From the NCBI RefSeq assembly GCF_024345835.1, contig NZ_JAGQBW010000001.1, positions 248,001-312,000 of the forward strand: DNA of 64,000 bases, written 5' to 3'. Below the pieces are notes generated by a model. That model was given only the letters and a program-made list of their open reading frames with translations, did not search any database and was not told where the DNA came from. A program made the position numbers and the translations under genes. Positions within the stretch are counted from its first letter, which is position 1; every line of letters begins with the position of its first letter. Of the stretch, positions 54,803 through 63,564 are shown in pieces. This DNA is from Synechococcus sp. HJ21-Hayes. Lineage in GTDB: Bacteria; Cyanobacteriota; Cyanobacteriia; PCC-6307; Cyanobiaceae.

Positions 54803-56287
54803 ATGGCAGTGAACCGGCAGTTCTGGTGGATCACCGCCCTTGGTGGCGGGCTGTTGGCCGGCGCGGCATTGCCCCCTCTGGGCTGTCCACCCCTGTTGTG
54901 GCTGGCCCTGGTGCCGCTGTGGGCCCAGGGCCCCCGGGCCGCCTGCGTGTGGGGTGCTGGGGCGGTGTTGGTGAGCCATCGCTGGTTGCTGTGGCTGCAT
55001 CCCCTCGACTGGGTTGGGGTGCCCCTGCCCCTCAGCCTGCCGTTGTGCCTGCTGCTCCTGGCGGCTTGCGCCTTGCTGGGTGGCCTGCTGGTGGGCAGCT
55101 GGCGCTGGCTGGTGCAACGGCTGGGGGCGGAGGGCTGGTGGGCGGCGTTGCTGGCGGCGAGTGCATGGGGGCTGGCGGAGGTGCTGCTCGCCCGCGGTCC
55201 CCTCTTCTGGATTGGCCTGGGATCCGCGGCACTACCGGGGGACCGGGCCCTGGCGGGGCTTGCTCAGGGGCTGGGTGCCGGCGGATTGGCGGCTTTGCAG
55301 CTGTTGCTGGGCTGGGGGCTGTGGCGCGTGTTGGACGCCGCCGTGGCCGAACAGAGGCGATGGTGGCGCTGGGCCATGGCCTGGCTGGCGGCGGTGCTGG
55401 TGCTGCATCTCTGGGGCTGGCAGTTGCTGCAGCCGTTGCAGCGGCAGGCAGCCCTTGAACCCCAGCGAACGCTGCTGCTGCTCCAGCCCGCCATCCCAAC
55501 CCGGCACAAGTTCGAGTTTGTGCAGCAACAGCTGTTGCTGCGGCGGTTGATGGGCGCCCAAGAGGAGGCGCAAGCCCGCGGGGCCTCGGCCTTGGTGCTG
55601 CCGGAGGGCGCCCTGGCCCTGGGCCAGCCCCTGCCCCAGCCCGCGGCGGTGGAGGTGCTCACGGGGGGCTTTCGCCTGGAGGATGAGCAACTGCGCAGCG
55701 CCCTGTTGGCGTTTCCCGCTGGCCAGCAGCAGCCCCAGGGCGCCGTTGATAAGCACCGCCTGGTGCCTTTAGGGGAGTGGGTGCCCCTCAGTGGCCTGGT
55801 GGAGTGGGCGGGGCTGTCCGCAGTTGGGGGTCTGTCCCCTGGTGCGCCATCGCGTCTGTTGAGCCGGCCCTTGGGCTCCATTGGCGTGGCCATCTGCTAC
55901 GAGGTGGCTGATGGCACCGCCCTGGCGTCGGCCACGCGGCAGGGGGCCGGGTGGTTGCTGGCCAGTGCCAATCTCGACCCCTATCCCGCCCAGTTGCAGC
56001 GGCAATTTGCCGCGCTGGCGCAATTGCGGGCCATTGAAACCAGCCGTTGGTTGGTGAGTGCGGCCAACACGGGGCCGAGCCTGGCCGTTGATCCCGCCGG
56101 GGTGGTGCAGCGGCAATTACCGGCTGGCGAGGCGGCCACGCTGCCGGTGCAGGTGCAGCCGCGCCAAGCCCTCAGTTTCTACGGACGCTGGGGTGAACTG
56201 CCCTTGCTGTTGGCTGCCCTGGCGGGGGGCATGGGCGCGGGCAGGGTCGCCTGGAACGCACGCCTGGCTCGCACGAGACAATCCTGA
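54803..56287 (+). CDS. lnt: Apolipoprotein N-acyltransferase
   Basis: A 494-residue integral membrane enzyme that adds the third acyl chain to lipoproteins. N-terminal region has about six helices (GGGLLAGAALPPLGCPP and LPLSLPLCLLLLAACALLGGL among them). The C-terminal nitrilase-like domain has the Glu-Lys-Cys triad in ALVLPEGALAL, VDKHRLVPLGEW and VAICYEVADG. ATG 54803 chosen; the earlier frame back to 54758 overlaps the divergent promoter. Length similar to E. coli Lnt (512). Confidence 0.93.
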   Translation: MAVNRQFWWITALGGGLLAGAALPPLGCPPLLWLALVPLWAQGPRAACVWGAGAVLVSHRWLLWLHPLDWVGVPLPLSLPLCLLLLAACALLGGLLVGSWRWLVQRLGAEGWWAALLAASAWGLAEVLLARGPLFWIGLGSAALPGDRALAGLAQGLGAGGLAALQLLLGWGLWRVLDAAVAEQRRWWRWAMAWLAAVLVLHLWGWQLLQPLQRQAALEPQRTLLLLQPAIPTRHKFEFVQQQLLLRRLMGAQEEAQARGASALVLPEGALALGQPLPQPAAVEVLTGGFRLEDEQLRSALLAFPAGQQQPQGAVDKHRLVPLGEWVPLSGLVEWAGLSAVGGLSPGAPSRLLSRPLGSIGVAICYEVADGTALASATRQGAGWLLASANLDPYPAQLQRQFAALAQLRAIETSRWLVSAANTGPSLAVDPAGVVQRQLPAGEAATLPVQVQPRQALSFYGRWGELPLLLAALAGGMGAGRVAWNARLARTRQS

Positions 56288-56396
56288 GCCTTTCCAGGAT
56301 TGGGCTTGGTCGTGTGTCCCGCTCGCTGGGCTGCCTTGCCAGTCTTGTGGGGTTGCCGTTATCGGCTGCCAGGAAAGGTGTGCCCGGTCCGGCAAT

Positions 56397-56430
56397 AAAA
56401 AAGACCCCTCGCACAGCAAGGAGTCTTTTA
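56397..56430. terminator. Bidirectional terminator between lnt and tRNA-Ala
   Basis: An 11-bp stem (AAAAGACCCCT / AGGAGTCTTTT, one G-U pair) with a 9-base loop is flanked by A- and T-runs, so it can end transcripts from lnt (plus) and from tRNA-Ala (minus). It starts about 110 bp after the lnt stop. Confidence 0.9.
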
Positions 56431-56434
56431 ATGA

Positions 56435-56507
56435 TGGAGCCAAGCGGATTCGAACCGCTGACCCCCTGCATGCCATGCAGGTGCTCTACCAGCTGAGCTA
56501 TGGCCCC
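56435..56507 (-). tRNA. tRNA-Ala (GGC anticodon)
   Basis: 73-base minus-strand tRNA: acceptor GGGGCCA / UGGCUCC carrying the G3-U70 wobble that identifies alanine tRNA, D arm GCUCAGCUGGUAGAGC, anticodon stem CCUGC/GCAGG with loop AUGGCAU (anticodon GGC), T arm AGCGG UUCGAAU CCGCU. Discriminator A. CCA not encoded. Preceded by lexA upstream on the same strand, terminator after it. Confidence 0.97.
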
Positions 56508-56605
56508 GTTTGGTGTCGACGATCTGCCTAAACCTGGTGATTTGGCTTGGCCGTGAGGCCCGTTCGTTCGATGCGAAAAGCTTACACCGCAGCGGGTGCG
56601 GAGCC

Positions 56606-57217
56606 TCACACCTGGCGCCAGACCGCCACAAGTCGGCCCTGCACACTCACCTGTGCTGCGTCCACCAGAATCGGCTTGTAGGCGGGGTTCGCTGCTTCCA
56701 GGCGCACCTGACGGCCTTGCCGATGGAAGTGCTTGAGGGTGGTGCCGCTGCCGGGCACTAGGGCGCTCACGATCGTGCCTTCCCGCAGTCGGCTTGGGTC
56801 GGTCACCGGCTCCATCAGCACCACGTCCCCGTCGGTAATATGAGCCTCCACCATCGAATCGCCGTTCACGGTGAGGGCAAACAGCCCACGGGTGTCAAGC
56901 ACGGGAGCGAGGTCCAGTCGCTCGTGCACGTCGTCAAAGGTTTCCACTAGGCCACCGGCTGCCACGGCCCCCAGCACTGGGATGCCACCTGCCAGTCCTC
57001 CCAGTAGTTGCAGGGTTCTGGCCTGTCCCTCTTGCCAGGTGATCCAGCCCTTCTGTTGGAGATGGCGCAGGCGGCTCTGCACCGGTGCTGGTGAGCGCAA
57101 GCCCATGGCCTCCATCATTTGCCGAATGGAGGGGCTGTGGCGATGCTGGCCGATGTAGTCCGCCAGCCAGTCGTAGAGCTCCTGCTGGGCCGCGGTGAGC
57201 AGTTGCAGATCGGGCAC
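56606..57217 (-). CDS. lexA: LexA repressor
   Basis: A 203-residue LexA if GTG 57217 (VPDLQLLTAAQQ) is the start; TTG 57223 is two codons earlier and the ORF extends further without conservation. N-terminal winged HTH: QELYDWLADYIGQHRHSPSI, then RQMMEAMGLRSPAPVQSRLRHL. Self-cleavage features: Ala87-Gly88 site (GAVAAGGLVETF), catalytic Ser121 in NGDSMVEAHITDGD and Lys162 in TTLKHFHR. In cyanobacteria LexA represses SOS or other genes; which applies here cannot be seen. No obvious LexA operator was found in the region upstream. Confidence 0.93.
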   Translation of the reverse strand: MPDLQLLTAAQQELYDWLADYIGQHRHSPSIRQMMEAMGLRSPAPVQSRLRHLQQKGWITWQEGQARTLQLLGGLAGGIPVLGAVAAGGLVETFDDVHERLDLAPVLDTRGLFALTVNGDSMVEAHITDGDVVLMEPVTDPSRLREGTIVSALVPGSGTTLKHFHRQGRQVRLEAANPAYKPILVDAAQVSVQGRLVAVWRQV

Positions 57218-57505
57218 CGGCAATACAGATGAACCACTGGGGTAGTTCTGCCAGAGCGTGAGCGTTTTGTCCAGTCCGCATTCTGTGCGGCTGCCACCCG
57301 GGGGTGTCTTCGCCTGGTGGTGCCCCATGGCAGGGCCTGCAGCGTGGGCCGATGTCCCCGCGCTGCGCTGTTCCGCGGCCACTCTGAAGGGCGCCTACCT
57401 CTACAACCCTGTGGGCATGCCCGATGTGGACAGTGGACGCGAGGTGTAAGACGGACAGATGCCCACCAGCGTCATCAGTTCCGGATCAGAGGTGAGGGTG
57501 GCCCC

Positions 57506-58453
57506 TTAGCCCCCAAGAACTGCCGCGAGCAGCGCCTGCTGGGCGTGCAGGCGGTTTTCGGCTTGGTCGAAGATGCGATTGGCGCTGCCCTCCATGGCAC
57601 CGGCGCTGATTTCCAGCCCCCGGTAGGCCGGCAGGCAGTGCAGCACGATCGCCCGTGCATCCGCTTCGGCCAGCAGCTCCTCGTTGAGGCACCAGCCCGC
57701 GAAGGCCTCTTCCCGTTCGGCCTTTTCCTGCTCTTGGCCCATGGAGGCCCAGACGTCGGTGTAGAGGGCATGGGCACCGCGCACGGCTGCCACCGGGTCA
57801 TGCACCACAGCAATGCTGCAGCGGTCGGCTGCGAGCGCCTGCGCCTGCGCCAGTACGGCCGGGCTGGGTTCGAACCCCCTGGGGCAGCCGATGCGCACGT
57901 TCACCCCGAGCAGGGCGCCGCAGAGCATCAGCGAGTGGGCCACGTTGTTGCCATCGCCCACGTAGGCCAGGGTGAGGCCGGACAACGGCCCGAAGGCCTC
58001 CTGCAGGGTGAGGTAGTCGGCCAAGGCCTGGCAGGGGTGCTCGAGATCGGTGAGGGCGTTCACCACCGGAATCGAGGCCCAATGGGCGTACTCGCACAGC
58101 TCCTCCTGGGCGAAGGTGCGAATCGCCAGCACATCCACATAACGGCTTAGCACCCGGGCGGTGTCCGCCACGGGCTCCCCGCGGCCCACCTGGGTGACCG
58201 AGGGGTTGAGGTCGATCGTTTGCCCCCCTAGGCGGGCCATGGCCACCGTGAAGCTCACCCGTGTGCGAGTGGAGGCCTTGGTGAAGATCAGCCCCAGGGT
58301 TTTGCCTGCCAGGTCCACCTGGGTGCGGCCCGCCTTGAAGTCCGCGGCCAGCTGCAGCAACGCGTGGGTCTGCTCGGCGCTGATATCGGCCGAGGAGAGG
58401 AAATCCCGTCCATGGAGCAGCTCCAGGCAGGGATCGGCGCTGGAGCTAGCCAT
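57506..58453 (-). CDS. argF: Ornithine carbamoyltransferase
   Basis: A 315-residue transcarbamylase forming citrulline. Motifs: carbamoyl phosphate site KASTRTRVSF (STRTR at 61-65), HPCQALADY (139-147) and ornithine site HCLPAYRGLE (272-281). Normal length. Begins at ATG 58453, 53 bp from the ftsH stop, on the same strand. The 288 bp between argF and the lexA start hold no gene; a GGGCATGCCC palindrome at 57413-57422 is the only notable element. Confidence 0.96.
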   Translation of the reverse strand: MASSSADPCLELLHGRDFLSSADISAEQTHALLQLAADFKAGRTQVDLAGKTLGLIFTKASTRTRVSFTVAMARLGGQTIDLNPSVTQVGRGEPVADTARVLSRYVDVLAIRTFAQEELCEYAHWASIPVVNALTDLEHPCQALADYLTLQEAFGPLSGLTLAYVGDGNNVAHSLMLCGALLGVNVRIGCPRGFEPSPAVLAQAQALAADRCSIAVVHDPVAAVRGAHALYTDVWASMGQEQEKAEREEAFAGWCLNEELLAEADARAIVLHCLPAYRGLEISAGAMEGSANRIFDQAENRLHAQQALLAAVLGG

Positions 58454-58506
58454 CGACCCTTCTCAAAGAACCCTTATCCGGGATCAGGGGCCCGTCCGTC
58501 AAGGGG

Positions 58507-60384
58507 TCAAGCAATGGCCTGCGCGTCCTCGGGCATCACGCTGCTGGCCAGGAGGTTCTTGAGGTCGTCGCCCTCGATCACCTCCTTCTCCAGGATCTGC
58601 TGGGAGATGCTCTCCAGCAGGCCGCGGTTGTGGCGCAGGATCGAGAGGGCTCGATCATGGGCCCGATCCACCAGCGTGCGCACTTCTCGATCGATGGCCT
58701 GGGCAGTGGCATCACTCACCACCCGGCGCGGGTTGTTGCCAGCCCCTAGGAATCGGCTGCCGCCCTGTTTGTCGTAGGCCAGGGGGCCCAGGATGTCGCT
58801 CATGCCGTAGGTGCCCACCATCTGCTCGGCGATGTCGGTGGCTCGCTGCAGGTCGTTGGCGGCGCCGGTGGTGATTTCGCCGAACACGATCTCCTCGGCG
58901 CTGCGCCCGCCGAGCAGGGTGGCGATCTGGCCTTCCAGGTCTTCCTTGGAGTTGAGGAAGCGCTCCTCGGTTGGCAACTGCAAGGTGTAGCCCAGGGCGC
59001 TCATGCCCCGGGGCACGATCGAGATCTTGGCCACCTTGCTGCCACCCGGCATCAGGTGCCCCACGATCGCGTGGCCTACCTCGTGGTACGCCACTACCCG
59101 CTTCTCCTCAGGTTGCAGCACGCGGCTCTTTTTCTCCAGGCCCGCCACCACCCGTTCAATGGCCTCGTTGAGGTCGGCCTGTTCCACCTCGGTGCGGTAA
59201 GAGCGAGCGGCCAACAGGGCGGCCTCGTTCACCAGGTTGGCCAGATCGGCCCCGGCGAAGCCACTGGTGGCCTGGGCGATCTTGTCGATGTCCACGCTGG
59301 GCGAGAGCTTCACCTTCTTGGCGTAGATCTGCAGGATCAATTTGCGGCCCGAGAGGTCGGGACGATCCACCAGCACCTGGCGGTCGAAGCGACCCGGACG
59401 CAGCAGAGCAGCGTCGAGGGTTTCCGGCTGGTTGGTGGCGGCCAGCACGATCACCGGTTTGTCCTGGGCGGCGAAGCCGTCCATCTCGGTGAGCAGCTGG
59501 TTGAGGGTCTGCTCCCGCTCATCGTTGCCCCCTACCACACCCATGGAGCCGGCGCGGCTCTTGCCGATGGCATCCAGTTCGTCGATGAAGATGATGCAAG
59601 GGGCCTTTTTCTTGGCCTCCTCGAACAGGTCGCGCACCCGGGCGGCACCGGCTCCCACGAAGAGCTCCACGAATTCGGAGCCCGAGATGATGAAGAAGGG
59701 AACCTCCGCTTCTCCGGCTACGGCCTTCGAGAGCAGGGTTTTGCCCGTGCCGGGAGGCCCCACCAGCAGAACCCCCTTGGGGATGCGGGCGCCGATGGCT
59801 GCGTAGCGCTCGGGCTTCTTGAGGAAGTCCACGATCTCGGCCAATTCGGCCTTGGCCTCGTCCACCCCGGCCACATCGGCGAAGGTGACGCGCGACTCCT
59901 CATCGGGTACGTACACCTTGGCCTTGCTCTTGGTGAAGCTCAGGGCCCCCTGGGCACCGCCCATCTGGCGGCGGGCAAAGAACTGCAGCACCAGGATGAA
60001 GATCAGCGGTGGCACCACCCAGCTCAGGGCCGTGGTGATGAAACTGGGCTTCTGTGGGGGAGCAGCGGCGAACTCCACGCCGTGCTGCTCTAGCCGTTGG
60101 GGCAGATCCATGTCGAAGATCGGCGTGGTGGCGAGCACCGATGGCGCCCCCTCCTCGGCGTTGTTGAGCTCGTAGCGGATTTGCTCCTGGGTGATGTAAG
60201 CCCGCTTGACGTTGCCGTCATCCACCTGGCTGATGAACAGGGAGTAGGGAACCCTGGGCACCTGCTGCATCGACTGGTTCGGCAGGAAGCTGCTGAACAG
60301 CAGCAAGACGCCGAAACCGATCAGAACCAGGTTGATGATGCCGAAGCGCCTGTTGGGAGGCGTGTCGTCCTGGCGGATGGCCAT
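58507..60384 (-). CDS. ftsH: ATP-dependent zinc metalloprotease FtsH
   Basis: A 625-residue membrane AAA protease. Two membrane helices (about residues 14-34 and 113-135) flank a lumenal/periplasmic part of 80 residues. Walker A GPPGTGKT at 209-216, Walker [12 protein letters not shown] around 264-274, SRH with RPGRFDRQ, and zinc-binding HEVGH at 434-438 (instead of the usual HEAGH). FtsH paralogs in cyanobacteria degrade damaged D1 or regulate iron stress proteins; which paralog this is cannot be told from sequence by eye. Downstream argF is in the same direction. Confidence 0.96.
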   Translation of the reverse strand: MAIRQDDTPPNRRFGIINLVLIGFGVLLLFSSFLPNQSMQQVPRVPYSLFISQVDDGNVKRAYITQEQIRYELNNAEEGAPSVLATTPIFDMDLPQRLEQHGVEFAAAPPQKPSFITTALSWVVPPLIFILVLQFFARRQMGGAQGALSFTKSKAKVYVPDEESRVTFADVAGVDEAKAELAEIVDFLKKPERYAAIGARIPKGVLLVGPPGTGKTLLSKAVAGEAEVPFFIISGSEFVELFVGAGAARVRDLFEEAKKKAPCIIFIDELDAIGKSRAGSMGVVGGNDEREQTLNQLLTEMDGFAAQDKPVIVLAATNQPETLDAALLRPGRFDRQVLVDRPDLSGRKLILQIYAKKVKLSPSVDIDKIAQATSGFAGADLANLVNEAALLAARSYRTEVEQADLNEAIERVVAGLEKKSRVLQPEEKRVVAYHEVGHAIVGHLMPGGSKVAKISIVPRGMSALGYTLQLPTEERFLNSKEDLEGQIATLLGGRSAEEIVFGEITTGAANDLQRATDIAEQMVGTYGMSDILGPLAYDKQGGSRFLGAGNNPRRVVSDATAQAIDREVRTLVDRAHDRALSILRHNRGLLESISQQILEKEVIEGDDLKNLLASSVMPEDAQAIA

Positions 60385-60464
60385 GCGGCGGAAAGCTTGT
60401 TAGGCCCAAACTAGTTGCCACGCCTCAAGCGCGCGCGGGGTGACAACCGAACGCCCTGTTCTGC

Positions 60465-61118
60465 ATGTGTGGCCGCTTTTCCCTCACTGCCTCCCTCGAT
60501 CGCCTGCTGCCCCGACTGGGGGGGAGCCTGCCGGAGGGCCTGGTCCGCTATTACGCCCCGCGTGCCCTGATCCAGCCAGGCGAACCCCTATTGGTGCTGC
60601 GCCAGGAACACGGCCAGATCGGCTCGGCCCTGATGCTCTGGGGCCTGCTGCCGGAATGGAGCAAGGATCCCCTCGTGCGCCATGGTGCGGGCCAGCGACC
60701 TTTCAATGCCCGCAGGGAAACTGTGGCGGAGAAGGCCACCTTCCGCGGACCCTGGCGCCACCGCCGTTGCCTGCTCCCCGCCGATGGCTTCTATGAGAAG
60801 GGGCGGTTGATTCGCCGCTCTGATCGCAAGCCGTTCTGGTTGGCGGGCCTGTGGGATCGCTGGATTGGCCCCGATGGCAGTGAGCTCGAGAGCTGTTGCG
60901 TGCTCACCACAGCTCCCAATGCCCTGGTGGCGCCGTTGCACAACCGCATGCCCGTGATCCTTCCCGATGGCCTCGAGGAAGCCTGGCTGGCCCCTTGCGA
61001 TGGCCCCGGTCTGCGGGCCCTGGAGCCGCTCCTCGAGGGCTGGGATCCCGAGGGTTGGGAGTTGGTTGCGCCACGGCGCAACCCTGCGGAAAATAGACAG
61101 CTCTCGCTGCTGGAGTAG
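60465..61118 (+). CDS. SRAP (YedK/HMCES) DNA-protein crosslink protein
   Basis: A 217-residue SOS response-associated peptidase family member. Catalytic Cys2 (MCGRFSLTASLD), NARRETV with the active Asn, GFYEKG with the Glu, and TTAPNALVAPLHNRMPVIL with His are all present. These proteins crosslink to abasic sites in single-stranded DNA. Starts at ATG 60465, divergent from ftsH. With lexA 3.9 kb away this adds a DNA-damage function, though coregulation is not shown. Length is standard. Confidence 0.95.
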   Translation: MCGRFSLTASLDRLLPRLGGSLPEGLVRYYAPRALIQPGEPLLVLRQEHGQIGSALMLWGLLPEWSKDPLVRHGAGQRPFNARRETVAEKATFRGPWRHRRCLLPADGFYEKGRLIRRSDRKPFWLAGLWDRWIGPDGSELESCCVLTTAPNALVAPLHNRMPVILPDGLEEAWLAPCDGPGLRALEPLLEGWDPEGWELVAPRRNPAENRQLSLLE

Positions 61119-61201
61119 CCCCCTGGTTCCATTGTCCGCCCACTGGGCATTGGCGTTTGAGGCCGTTGGCTTCGGCCGCGCAGCGTTGGTTGGGGCTGGG
61201 C

Positions 61202-61954
61202 ATGCCAGCTGAATCCGTCGCCCTGCGGTTGCGCCACAGCGGCTACCGCCAGCTGCTGCTGCTGTGCCTGGCGGTAATGGCTAGTTTCAGCCTGCCCGAT
61301 GGCTGGAGCCGCCTCTCCTCGCTCGGCTACAACCTGCTGCCGTTGGTGATGCTGCGGGGGTTTGGCCGCCAGTGCGGCCCGGTTCCGTTCGGACCGATCC
61401 CCCGCCAGATTTACCGCGCCTTGGGGCTGGCTGCGTTGGCCTCCGGTTTGGCCTGGTCGTTCACCCCCCTGGCCCTGCGCAGCACCGGCGTGGCGATGTT
61501 GGTGCTCTGGACCCTGTTTGTGGGTTGGAGTGCCGTGCGGCTGGTGCGGGGCCTGGCCCAGGAGCGGGTGGTGAATGCCCAGGTGTTGATGGGTGCCGGC
61601 GCCGGCTATCTGTTGATTGGTCTCACGGCGGGGCTGGTGTTCAGTGCCCTGGAAACCATCAGTCCCGGCAGTTTCAGCAGCGTGCGTGAGGCGGCCCACG
61701 ATGTACTGCTGTCACGCGAAGGCCCCAGTGGTGAGTCCACCCTGGTGTGGGAACTCAACTTCGTGCGGATCAATTACTTCGCCTTCGTGAGCCTCACCAC
61801 CACCGGGTTCGGCGACATCGTGCCCGCCACGCCGCCGGCCCAGATGGCCAGTGTGGCGGTGGCTGTGACCGGCACCCTCTATCTCGCCGTGGTGATGGGC
61901 CTGCTGATCAGTCGCTACACGGTGCAGGAGTCGGAGGAGGAGAATCAGGGCTGA
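61202..61954 (+). CDS. Pore-loop ion channel protein (K+-channel type)
   Basis: A 250-residue membrane protein with about six helices and a single pore loop between the last two: INYFAFVSLTTTGFGDIVP, where TTTGFGD resembles the selectivity filter of potassium channels. Helix segments include LLLLCLAVMASFSL, VAMLVLWTLFVGWSAV, GYLLIGLTAGLVFSALE and VAVTGTLYLAVVMGLLIS. ATG 61202 is chosen; a TTG at 61157 is less likely. No C-terminal RCK domain is present; it ends with QESEEENQG. Its last 47 bases overlap the ribD gene on the other strand. Confidence 0.8.
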   Translation: MPAESVALRLRHSGYRQLLLLCLAVMASFSLPDGWSRLSSLGYNLLPLVMLRGFGRQCGPVPFGPIPRQIYRALGLAALASGLAWSFTPLALRSTGVAMLVLWTLFVGWSAVRLVRGLAQERVVNAQVLMGAGAGYLLIGLTAGLVFSALETISPGSFSSVREAAHDVLLSREGPSGESTLVWELNFVRINYFAFVSLTTTGFGDIVPATPPAQMASVAVAVTGTLYLAVVMGLLISRYTVQESEEENQG

Positions 61955-63032
61955 GTTCCAGGGTCCAGAGCAGGTCATCGCCGAGTTGCTGGAGCCGTCG
62001 CCGCGGCCATGGCGTCGCCTGGTTGACATCCACCAGCTCGAGATTGCCCAGGGGCGTCTGGGCCGCAGTGCCCCCCAGCAGTTTGGGGGCCATCACCGAG
62101 GCCACCTGTTGCACGCAGCCTTCGCCCACGGCTGCTGCCGCCAGGCTGGCACCGCACTCCCACAGCACCTGGTTGCAGCCCCGCTTGGCCAGTTCCAGCA
62201 GCAGGTGCTTGGGGCTGCAGTGGTCGAGCACCAACCGCTCCACCTCCAGCTGATCCAAGTGGAAGCGTCCCTGGGCGGGTGCACCCAGGCCATGGGCTAC
62301 CAGGGTGGGGGCGGTGCGCTGGTCCCACAGCTGTGCCTGCCGGGGCAGCTGGAGGCTCCTGCTCAGCACCACCCGCAGGGGTTCCGGGTTCCGTTGGCCG
62401 CGGGAGCTGAGCAGGGGATCATCGGCCCGCACGGTGCCGCCTCCCACAATCACGGCATCGCAGCTGGCCCGCAGCCGATGCACCCAGGCCCGGGCCTCGG
62501 GGCCGCTGATCCACTGGCTGGAGCCATTGGGCAGAGCAGTGCGGCCATCACTGCTCATGGCCCACTTGAGGATCCCAAAGGGTCTGCCCGTGCTCACCCG
62601 GTGCAGGAAGGCGCGGTTGAGTTGGCGCGCTTCGCTGGCGCAGACGCCCTCGATCACCTCAACGCCAGCGGACCGCAGCTGGGCGATGCCGCTGCCGCTC
62701 ACCCGCGGATCGGGATCGGCCATGGCTATCACCACCCGCCGGATACCGGCCGCCAGTAGGGCCTCGCTGCAGGGGGGGGTGCGGCCGTGGTGACAGCAGG
62801 GCTCGAGGGTTACCACCGCCGTGCCGCCCCGGGCTTGGTGCCCCGCCTGGCGCAGGGCATGCACTTCGGCGTGGGGCGCTCCGGCGCGGGCATGAAAGCC
62901 TTCCCCCACCAGCTCCCCATGGCTGTTGAGCACCACGCAGCCCACCACAGGGTTCGGGCTGGTGCGGCCGGCGCCGAGGGCGGCCAGTTGCAGGGCCCGC
63001 TGCATCCAGCTATGCCAGAAGCTGTCACTCAT
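61908..63032 (-). CDS. ribD: Riboflavin biosynthesis deaminase/reductase RibD
   Basis: A 374-residue bifunctional enzyme of riboflavin synthesis. N-terminal deaminase: SPNPVVGCVVLNSHGELVGEGFH, zinc motifs HAEVHAL and EPCCHHGRTPPC. C-terminal reductase: LKWAMSSDGRTALPNGSSQWI, VGGGTVRADDPLLSSRG and LWECGASLAAAAVGEG. Start ATG 63032 overlaps the DUF3122 stop (ATGA). The C-terminal 47 bases overlap the convergent channel gene. Confidence 0.95.
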   Translation of the reverse strand: MSDSFWHSWMQRALQLAALGAGRTSPNPVVGCVVLNSHGELVGEGFHARAGAPHAEVHALRQAGHQARGGTAVVTLEPCCHHGRTPPCSEALLAAGIRRVVIAMADPDPRVSGSGIAQLRSAGVEVIEGVCASEARQLNRAFLHRVSTGRPFGILKWAMSSDGRTALPNGSSQWISGPEARAWVHRLRASCDAVIVGGGTVRADDPLLSSRGQRNPEPLRVVLSRSLQLPRQAQLWDQRTAPTLVAHGLGAPAQGRFHLDQLEVERLVLDHCSPKHLLLELAKRGCNQVLWECGASLAAAAVGEGCVQQVASVMAPKLLGGTAAQTPLGNLELVDVNQATPWPRRRLQQLGDDLLWTLELSPDSPPPTPAPCSD

Positions 63033-63556
63033 GCGGCGTCTGCGTCCGTCCAGCTGGGCAGGCTGCGCCATTCACCTACCACATAGGGCGGCACAGGTAG
63101 CTCCACGAACACTCCCGGCAGTTCCAGCCGCAGCGGTCGGTTCTGGTTCAGGCTCTCCAGCAGCGGAGCCAGGTTGAACTCGGCGGCAGCATCGCGGCCA
63201 TCGGCGGCGAGTTTGGGGTTGTCGGTGGTGATGTCCTGTAGCTGCCAGTTCTGGCGGCCGGAGTGCACCAGCAGGGAGGTGGGGTGATCCAGGCGCACCC
63301 TGCCGGGGTAGCCCACGATCCGCAGGATTAGCGGTCCGCCGGGAGGCCCTTGCCGGTAGGCAACCGCCTGCCAGCTCTGGTAGTCCAGGTCGCGCAGACT
63401 CTCGAGGCTGCGCACCACCGGGGTGCCGTTCTCATCCGGGTGGGCGTGCACCTGGGCCAGGACCGGTGCGGGGAGGGCCAGCCACAGCACGCCGAGCACC
63501 ATCCCCAGCAGGGTGAAGCAGAGGGGGCGCAGCCACGGGCGAAACAGAGGTTGCAT
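63029..63556 (-). CDS. DUF3122-family exported protein
   Basis: A 175-residue protein with signal peptide (LCFTLLGMVLGVLWLALPAPVLAQ, cleavage after LAQ). The mature portion begins HAHPDENGTPVVRSLESLRD, and continues with SWQAVAYRQGPPGGPL and VFVELPVPPYVVGEWR; this pattern is that of the cyanobacterial DUF3122 family (thylakoid/periplasmic, role unknown). It overlaps ribD by 4 bp at the stop (ATGA), 8 bp downstream of the GH116 gene. The open frame extends further upstream without conservation. Confidence 0.85.
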   Translation of the reverse strand: MQPLFRPWLRPLCFTLLGMVLGVLWLALPAPVLAQVHAHPDENGTPVVRSLESLRDLDYQSWQAVAYRQGPPGGPLILRIVGYPGRVRLDHPTSLLVHSGRQNWQLQDITTDNPKLAADGRDAAAEFNLAPLLESLNQNRPLRLELPGVFVELPVPPYVVGEWRSLPSWTDADAA

Positions 63557-63564
63557 GGTGGAGA

